Positions 26,042 through 32,269 of a DNA stretch of 32,269 nucleotides are shown one piece after another; position 1 is the stretch's first letter; each line of letters begins with the position of its first letter. The DNA comes from Opitutia bacterium (GTDB lineage: Bacteria; Verrucomicrobiota; Verrucomicrobiia; Opitutales; UBA953): the NCBI GenBank assembly GCA_021204635.1, contig JAJPZB010000192.1, positions 1,191 through 33,459 of the forward strand, in the 5' to 3' direction. Both the position numbers and the translations under genes were made by a program. The notes under the pieces are model-generated. The model was not told the DNA's origin, made no database searches, and saw only the letters and a list, made by a program, of their open reading frames with translations.

Positions 26042-28204
26042 ATGGTAAAAACGCGCGCATTAGTCGTGGAAAATTCTCCGCAGAGCATTCTCAAAAAAGT
26101 TTTCGGGTTCGACAGTTTTCGCAAGCCGCAGGGCGAAATTGTCAACTCGCTGATTTTGCAACGCGACGCTCTTGTGGTCATGCCGACCGGTGGCGGAAAA
26201 TCGCTTTGTTATCAGCTTCCGTCGCTGCTTTTCCCGCACATCACGATTGTCGTCTCGCCACTGATTGCGCTGATGAAAGACCAGGTCGATGCGCTGCGGG
26301 CGCGCGGAATCCCCGCCGCGAGCCTGAACAGCACGCAGACTTTGCGGGAGCAAAACGAGGTTTTCGCGCAAATGGAATCCGGCGAGTTGAAGCTCGTTTA
26401 CATCGCCCCCGAGCGCTTCCGCGCGCGACGCTTTCTCGAAACGATGTCGCAAATGGAAGTCTCGATGTTCGCGGTTGATGAGGCGCATTGTCTCTCGCAG
26501 TGGGGGCACGATTTTCGCCCTGATTACCTGCGGCTTGGTGACGCGATCTCGATTTTCCGCCACCGCCCGGTTGTCGCGGCTTTCACGGCGACTGCGACCG
26601 AGAACGTGCGCGACGACATCAAGAAGCACTTGAAAATGCGGGATCCGGCGGAGTTTGTCGCCGGTTTCGCGCGCCCAAATCTCGCATTCAACATCAGGCA
26701 CATTTCGACGGGCACAAAGCGCGGCAACGAATCGAAAACGACGCTCCACGAGGCAAAACTCGCGCGTCTGCGGAAAATCATCGCCGCCCACCGCACGGGA
26801 ATAATCTATTGCGCGACGCGGAAAAGCGTCGAGCGCGTCGCCGACGATCTCGCCACCGACGGCGTAAATCTCGTCATGTATCACGGCGGCATGAACGATG
26901 TCGAGCGCAACGCCGCGCAAGACAAATTCATGTCGAGAGCCGCCGATGTCGCAGTCGCAACAAACGCGTTCGGCATGGGAATCGACCGCGCAGACATCCG
27001 CTTTGTCGCACACTACGAAATGCCCGGCAGCATCGAGGACTACTATCAGGAATCCGGCCGCGCGGGTCGCGACGGCGCGCCGGCTGTCTGCGAAATGCTC
27101 TTCAATCTTTCCGACAAGCGGGTTCAGGAGTTTTTCATCGACGGCAACAATCCCGATCGCGAGACAGTCGTCGATGTTTACGAAACTCTGCGAAAGCTCG
27201 CCGACAACGGAAACGAACTCCGCATTTCGCTCGATGATCTCGCGGAGCAAACGAAAATTTACGCGGGCAGGAAAATAAATCCCATGGCGGTTTCCACGAG
27301 CGTCGGCTTGCTCGTCCGCTACCACATGATCGAGCGCTTCGACATGGCGGGAACACGCATTCGCGGCACGCGCCTCTTGCACCCCGACATGAGTTGCGCC
27401 GAAGCTGCAATCCCGTGGAACGATCTCGCCGAGAAAAAGCAACTCGACCACGACAAACTCGACAAACTCATCGGCCTCGCCACGACAAACGTGTGCCGGC
27501 AAGAGGCAATTTTGCGATATTTCGGCGACATCGAAGCCGCGAAACCGTGCGGGAAATGCGACGTCTGCGCCTCGCAGAGCGACACCGCGCGACGCGTCCC
27601 CGACGTGGAAGAACTCATCATTGTCAAGAAAATTCTCAGCGGCGTCGCGCGCATGTCCACCCGCCACGGAAACGAGTTCACTCCTCGCGTCGGTCGCCTG
27701 CGCATAGCGAAATGCCTTCTCGGAAGCCGCAGCGAGGCGACGATTCAATCCGGCTGCACAAACCTTTCGACCTACGGAATTTTGAAAGGCGAAAACAAAA
27801 GGTACGTCATCGCGCTCATGGACGAATTGCTCCGCGAGGGCTTGCTCTCGACAACAGAGGGCGAATATCCGCTCTGCGGGCTGACAAAATTCGGCGTCGC
27901 CGTGATGTTTGGGAAAGAAAATTTCACGCTGCGCTGGCCCTCTCGCGACGGAGAGCCGGCGCCCGAGGCGGACGACGAAATCCCGCCACCGTCCGCGAGC
28001 CACGACGACAGCGCCGGCAAAATCCCGCGCCACATCACGGTCCCCCGCGACAAAGACGTGCTTTCACGCCGCGAAAAGGAATTTCTCAAAAAAATTGATT
28101 CGCACATTGGCGAAAAAAAGAGAAAAAAATCCGGAAGTTCTTCTCGCGGTAAAAAGAACAAACTCCCACCATGGCTTCTCGCGAAAATTCGCAGACACAC
28201 GTGA
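26042..28204 (+). CDS. recQ: ATP-dependent DNA helicase RecQ
   Basis: VVMPTGGGKSLCYQLPSLL, DEAHCLSQWGHDFRPDYL, GMGIDRADIRFVAHYEMPGSIEDYYQESGRAGRDG, zinc motif CRQ...CGKCDVC; start taken at 26042. Confidence 0.95.
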   Translation: MVKTRALVVENSPQSILKKVFGFDSFRKPQGEIVNSLILQRDALVVMPTGGGKSLCYQLPSLLFPHITIVVSPLIALMKDQVDALRARGIPAASLNSTQTLREQNEVFAQMESGELKLVYIAPERFRARRFLETMSQMEVSMFAVDEAHCLSQWGHDFRPDYLRLGDAISIFRHRPVVAAFTATATENVRDDIKKHLKMRDPAEFVAGFARPNLAFNIRHISTGTKRGNESKTTLHEAKLARLRKIIAAHRTGIIYCATRKSVERVADDLATDGVNLVMYHGGMNDVERNAAQDKFMSRAADVAVATNAFGMGIDRADIRFVAHYEMPGSIEDYYQESGRAGRDGAPAVCEMLFNLSDKRVQEFFIDGNNPDRETVVDVYETLRKLADNGNELRISLDDLAEQTKIYAGRKINPMAVSTSVGLLVRYHMIERFDMAGTRIRGTRLLHPDMSCAEAAIPWNDLAEKKQLDHDKLDKLIGLATTNVCRQEAILRYFGDIEAAKPCGKCDVCASQSDTARRVPDVEELIIVKKILSGVARMSTRHGNEFTPRVGRLRIAKCLLGSRSEATIQSGCTNLSTYGILKGENKRYVIALMDELLREGLLSTTEGEYPLCGLTKFGVAVMFGKENFTLRWPSRDGEPAPEADDEIPPPSASHDDSAGKIPRHITVPRDKDVLSRREKEFLKKIDSHIGEKKRKKSGSSSRGKKNKLPPWLLAKIRRHT

Positions 28205-28263
28205 CGCGCGATTGATTCTTTTCCCGCGCCCCGAAAAAACTGCCCCACCCCACCGGAAAAATC

Positions 28264-30207
28264 ATGAAAAAAGAAATCTCGTTTGTCGCCGCGCTGGCGT
28301 CAATTTGCGCAGTCGCGCCGGCATTTTCGCAGGAAGTTGCCGCAACAGTCCCGAGCGACAACGCCGCCACCAACGCCATTGTCGCGGAAACCGGCGGCAT
28401 AGTTGCGGAGGCAAAAATCTCCCGCGTCGTCGTGTTCCCGCGCGGTGCGAAAATCACGCGCACTGCGCGCGTCAAAGTCCACGCCGGCGCGCAGGAAATC
28501 ATTGTTGCAGGCACGCCGCGAGGCTTGCCGTTGCGGGTGTCGTCGTTCTCGGCATCGTTGCGGCTCCCCGGCGCGCGCGTCGCCACCGTCTCGCCGATGG
28601 TGGATTTTTCCCCTGCCGCCACCGACTCCGTTGTCGCGGCAGCCTTTGAAAAATATCGGGAAAAGCAGCTCGTGGTGGAGCGCCTCGCCGCCACCAAGCT
28701 CGCGCTCGAAACCTACCGCGAACGCCTCATAGACGCGCCGAATCCCACCACCGAGGCGAAAAAAACTCCGCCTGCGTTTGATGCCGCCGCATTCTCGAAG
28801 GCACTGCGTTTTTGCGAGGAAGAAAACCGCAAAACGCTCGAAGAAATTTCCGTGCTCGACGACAAACTCGAGCTCGCGAGAATCGACCTCGATGTCGCCA
28901 AAAGCGAGTACGACAAACTCGAAAGTTCCGCGCGACAGGCAACGCAGACCGTGCGCGTGAAGATTGTTGCCGACAACGATGCCGAGGGCGAAATCGATTT
29001 GAGCTACGATTCCCCCAACGCTTCGTGGCGACCGAGCTACGACGTCGTCGTGGATCCCGAGAAAAAAACCGCCACAATCGTGGCGTATGGCGTCGTCAGC
29101 CAGCAAACCGGCGAGGATTGGAACAACGTTCTCGTGACGCTCTCAACGGCGTTTCCCGACGCGGATGCCGACTTGCCCGAGTTCAGAAAAATCCTCGTAA
29201 CAGAGCGCTTCCCGCAGCGCGATGTCCCCATGCCCCTGCTCGCCACCGACAACAATGCCGCGCAACCAACTGCGAGAATGGCGACGCGCGCCATGGGCGC
29301 CACCAACCGCAAAGCCGCGAAAGTTGAGGTACCACCACAAAGCCGCACAATTCTCGGCAACGGTGGCGAAAGCGCGATCATTCTCGCCGACGGCACAACA
29401 ATCGAGAACGCGAGCGACATCCGCTATCGCGCCGGCAACTACATTTTCAAGAGCAACGGCGAAGTCCGGCAAGTCAGTGGCGAAAATGTTCGCGCATTGT
29501 CGCAGGAATTTGTCGAAACCGGCAGGCTCGACATTGCAGTCTCGCGCCTGCTCGACCCGTCGCGCAACCTGCACGGTCTCGATTTCCGCTACGAACTCGC
29601 GCGCGCCGCGACAATTGAATCCACGGGGATGCCGCGCCGATATTTGTTGTCAAGCGAAACATTTGCCGGCGATTTCTTCTGCCGCGTGATTCCCGCGCAG
29701 ACCGAGCGCGCGTATCAAATGCTCGCAGTGACAAACGGGAATTTCCGCCCGATTCTCGCCGGTCCCGCGAACATTTTCTACGGCGCGGATTTCATCGGCG
29801 ACATGGACATTCCGTTCACGGAAAACAAAGGCGTCGTCGAAATTCCGCTCGGCATCGACCCGCGCATTTCCGTGGAGCGCCAAAAAATAAATTCCGTGGA
29901 AACTGTCGGCACATTCACGTCCTCGCGCCGCAACAGCGTCGCCGTTTCCGTGAAAATCCGCAACCGCACGCCGGAGCAAATCCGCGTTGTCTGCGACGAC
30001 GCAATTCCCGTGAGCACGCAGGCTGAAATCGAGGTCTCGCCGCCGGATTTTTCGCCGTCTGCAAACTTGGATGAAAAAACGGGAATCGCGCAATGGGACG
30101 TCAAAATCGCGCCCAACGCGGAAATCGAGCTCTGCACCAAATACAAAATCGATTACCCCAAAGACTTCGCGATCGAGGAAACCGAGCATGCGCAAGCCGC
30201 GAAATAA
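28264..30207 (+). CDS. DUF4139/DUF4140 (mucoidy inhibitor MuiA-like) protein, copy 1
   Basis: ORF 647 aa; signal peptide; AKISRVVVFPRGAKITRTARV N-domain; ASWRPSYDVVVDPEKK...QQTGEDWNNVLVTLSTAFP core. Confidence 0.85.
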   Translation: MKKEISFVAALASICAVAPAFSQEVAATVPSDNAATNAIVAETGGIVAEAKISRVVVFPRGAKITRTARVKVHAGAQEIIVAGTPRGLPLRVSSFSASLRLPGARVATVSPMVDFSPAATDSVVAAAFEKYREKQLVVERLAATKLALETYRERLIDAPNPTTEAKKTPPAFDAAAFSKALRFCEEENRKTLEEISVLDDKLELARIDLDVAKSEYDKLESSARQATQTVRVKIVADNDAEGEIDLSYDSPNASWRPSYDVVVDPEKKTATIVAYGVVSQQTGEDWNNVLVTLSTAFPDADADLPEFRKILVTERFPQRDVPMPLLATDNNAAQPTARMATRAMGATNRKAAKVEVPPQSRTILGNGGESAIILADGTTIENASDIRYRAGNYIFKSNGEVRQVSGENVRALSQEFVETGRLDIAVSRLLDPSRNLHGLDFRYELARAATIESTGMPRRYLLSSETFAGDFFCRVIPAQTERAYQMLAVTNGNFRPILAGPANIFYGADFIGDMDIPFTENKGVVEIPLGIDPRISVERQKINSVETVGTFTSSRRNSVAVSVKIRNRTPEQIRVVCDDAIPVSTQAEIEVSPPDFSPSANLDEKTGIAQWDVKIAPNAEIELCTKYKIDYPKDFAIEETEHAQAAK

Positions 30208-30231
30208 CCACGAAAAAGGAGATTTACAAAA

Positions 30232-31899
30232 ATGAAAAAATTTATCCACGCCGCTGTTGTCGCAATTGCGTTGTCGCCGCTTCTCGCCGCCGGCGAAGAA
30301 ATTTCGCACTCTGTCGCGAAGGCGGAAATTTTCACAGACCGCGCAGTTTTGACGCGCACGGGCACGGCGAATTTGAAAGAGGGTAGAAACGAAATCGTGT
30401 TCGCGGGCATTCGAGACAATGTAGATCTGCGCTCGATCCGCGTCGGCGACATCATGCCCGCCGACGTCGAAGTGCTCGGCGTCTCGTGGGAGCGCCACGT
30501 CTCGACAACCGTAGATAACGCGAAAATTGCCGAGTTAGAATCAAAGCTTTCCGAACTCGGGAAGCAGCTGTTTGTCGCGGAAAACGAGCTCGCGGCAACA
30601 GAGAAACTGCTGTCGCGCGCAGGCGATTTTTCAAAACTTTTTTCCGAATCCGTAAACGCGAAAGCCTTTGAAAACAGTGACGACAAACCCGCGCCGGACT
30701 GGGCAACAAACTCGGAGCAGCTCCGCGCTGAGTTGCAAAAACTCGCCACCACAAAGGCGGAACTCGACAGCCGCGTGAAAAAAATCAAGCGCGAAATCGA
30801 ACCCGTCGCCACCGAGCTCAACAAGATTTACGGTGGTGGCAACGCAAGGCGCTCGCTGAGCCTCGTGCTCGCGATAAACGCAAAGCAAAGCGAGAGCGCT
30901 CCAGTCTCTGTGGCGTACACGACGCGCACGGTTTCCTGGGAACCAAGCTACGATTTAAGTCTCGGCAACGGTGGCGACAGCGATGCCGAATTTGCCTATC
31001 GCGGGACGATTCGCCAGAACACCGGCGAGGACTGGAAGGGCGTGGCGATAACGCTTTCGACGGCGCAACCACAAATCAGCGCGCGCCCGCCGCGAGCCAC
31101 CACCATCTCGCTCTCGGGCAGAAAACTCGATAATCCCGACGAACGCGAAATCGTCGAAGTCGCAGCCGACAAGCCCGTGCCCGCCACTCTCTCACTCGCG
31201 CGAGCGGACGCGGGCGACAACGATGCCGAGACTGCCGGTCGCGACAATGCCGATTTTTCCGACGTTCGTGGTCGCGGCGCCACCGTCACGTTTGTGGTGG
31301 CGGGCACCCACGACGTCCCCACGGGTTCGCGCGAGCACCAAGTCGAAATCGCGCAGGAAAAGCTCGCGGTGCAGGAAACGCGCCTCGAGGCGGCGCCACG
31401 GTTGCGGGGCGATGTCTATTGGCGCGCGGAGCTGAAAAACGACGACGCGCGACCGATTGTCGCGGGCAAGTTGCGGGTCTGTCGCGACACCGGGTTTATC
31501 GGCATCGCGCAGCGGGAATACGTTCCGGCTGGGGCGACATTCGCGATTTTCGCGGGCGCGGAAAGCGGTTTGTCGGCGTCGTGCGAGACGCTCGCGCCGT
31601 TCAAGGAATCGGGCTCGGGCAAGTTTTTCTCGGCTTCGGAAACGACGGTTGAGGGCGACATCTACAAGATCGCGAATCTCACCACCAACCCGCGCAAAGT
31701 CCGCGTCCGCTCGCAAATCAAAGTTTCCGAGATCGACGACGTCAAAATTTCCATTCTCGACAAGCAGGAGAAACACATTCCCGCAACAACGCCGGGCTAC
31801 GTTCTCGAAAAGGAAACAGGCATGGTTTATTGGGACATCGAAGTTCCTGCCACCGGCGAGAAAACCCTGATTCTCACCACAAAGACCGAGCGCAAATAA
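30232..31899 (+). CDS. DUF4139/DUF4140 (mucoidy inhibitor MuiA-like) protein, copy 2
   Basis: ORF 555 aa; signal peptide; KAEIFTDRAVLTRTGTANL; VSWEPSYDLSLGNGG...RQNTGEDWKGVAITLSTAQP core; 24 nt after copy 1. Confidence 0.87.
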   Translation: MKKFIHAAVVAIALSPLLAAGEEISHSVAKAEIFTDRAVLTRTGTANLKEGRNEIVFAGIRDNVDLRSIRVGDIMPADVEVLGVSWERHVSTTVDNAKIAELESKLSELGKQLFVAENELAATEKLLSRAGDFSKLFSESVNAKAFENSDDKPAPDWATNSEQLRAELQKLATTKAELDSRVKKIKREIEPVATELNKIYGGGNARRSLSLVLAINAKQSESAPVSVAYTTRTVSWEPSYDLSLGNGGDSDAEFAYRGTIRQNTGEDWKGVAITLSTAQPQISARPPRATTISLSGRKLDNPDEREIVEVAADKPVPATLSLARADAGDNDAETAGRDNADFSDVRGRGATVTFVVAGTHDVPTGSREHQVEIAQEKLAVQETRLEAAPRLRGDVYWRAELKNDDARPIVAGKLRVCRDTGFIGIAQREYVPAGATFAIFAGAESGLSASCETLAPFKESGSGKFFSASETTVEGDIYKIANLTTNPRKVRVRSQIKVSEIDDVKISILDKQEKHIPATTPGYVLEKETGMVYWDIEVPATGEKTLILTTKTERK

Positions 31900-31900
31900 T

Positions 31901-32060
31901 CCCACCACCATCCCAAATCTCACCACCAACCCAAACTCGCGGCGTATGGGTTGGTGGTGAAAGTCTGGTCAGTGGTGGGAGTTGGGTTAGTGGTGGTGGT
32001 TGGGTTGGTGGCAGGGCTTTTTTCGTAGGGGTTGGTGGTGAAGCTTTGGGTTGGTGGCGG
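31901..32060. repeat. Mixed-orientation CACCACCAACCC / GGGTTGGTGGTG cluster downstream of the DUF4139 pair
   Basis: Forward 12-mer at 31921; reverse 12-mers at 31948 and 32029; several one-base variants. Confidence 0.9.
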
Positions 32061-32088
32061 GGAGCAAAGTCAGGCGACGTTCAACCAA

Positions 32089-32140
32089 CACACACCCTCA
32101 CCACTAACGTGGTTCCCTCCCGCTAACTTAGCGGGAGAAT
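32089..32140 (+). repeat. Structured palindromic element, copy 2
   Basis: Hairpins ACCAC-TAAC-GTGGT (32100-32113) and CTCCCGC-TAACTTA-GCGGGAG (32117-32137); aligns to 214-265. Confidence 0.85.
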
Positions 32141-32201
32141 TACGTGTTTTCTAACCTCTCGCAACAAAGCCAACATTCCCGCCGCCGCTTAACCCAAGTC
32201 C

Positions 32202-32259
32202 CACCACCAACCCACCGCCACAGACCCAGATCTCACCACCAACACGCCACCACCAACCC
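32202..32259 (+). repeat. CACCACCAACCC repeats at the right edge
   Basis: Exact 12-mers at 32202-32213 and 32248-32259; variant at 32234. Confidence 0.9.
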
Positions 32260-32269
32260 ATTCCTCACC

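Noticed and set aside
26060-28033. 657-aa minus-strand ORF antisense to recQ
   Set aside because: Shadow ORF opposite an unambiguous RecQ helicase; composition is typical of reversed codons.
32018-32023. T6 tract after GGTGGCAGGGC as an intrinsic terminator for the DUF4139 operon
   Set aside because: The preceding sequence is G/T-rich with almost no C to form a local stem, so a standard terminator hairpin is not supported.

Overview
The 32.3 kb window is gene-dense, high-GC bacterial chromosome. Gene content and codon usage look Verrucomicrobiota/PVC-like, but that is inference. I support 24 protein-coding genes. They include: a minus-strand block ending in TPR-TPR-ExbB-ExbD-ExbD and a rho-independent terminator; a thioesterase and LspA; a DksA/TraR-family protein with a ~250-aa histone-H1-like Lys/Ala/Thr tail; ValS and IleS; AlkA and Ogt; an IlvE-type aminotransferase; TrkH; a short rpmJ (L36) gene absent from the ORF track plus rpmE type B (L31); an MFS transporter; a WbpP/WbpO-type nucleotide-sugar pair with an SGNH/SASA esterase; RecQ; and two tandem DUF4139/MuiA-like proteins. 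The unusual material is mostly non-coding. (1) A dispersed repeat, core CACCACCAACCC (long form ATTGTTGCCACCACCAACCC), forms dense intergenic arrays, extends into the AlkA C-terminus, and shares an exact 19-mer with the coding sequence of the H1-like DksA tail. (2) A 52-bp structured element occurs near both ends of the window; the two copies differ at 7 positions, and 4 of those form two compensatory base-pair changes in two separate hairpins. (3) The alkA leader contains three perfect 9-10 bp stems that are mutually exclusive, a candidate conformational switch. (4) DksA, the IleRS C-terminus, L31 and L36 all lack some or all of the usual zinc-ligand cysteines. No tRNA, rRNA, CRISPR array or transposase was recognised. 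Nothing here was checked with a database or folding program.
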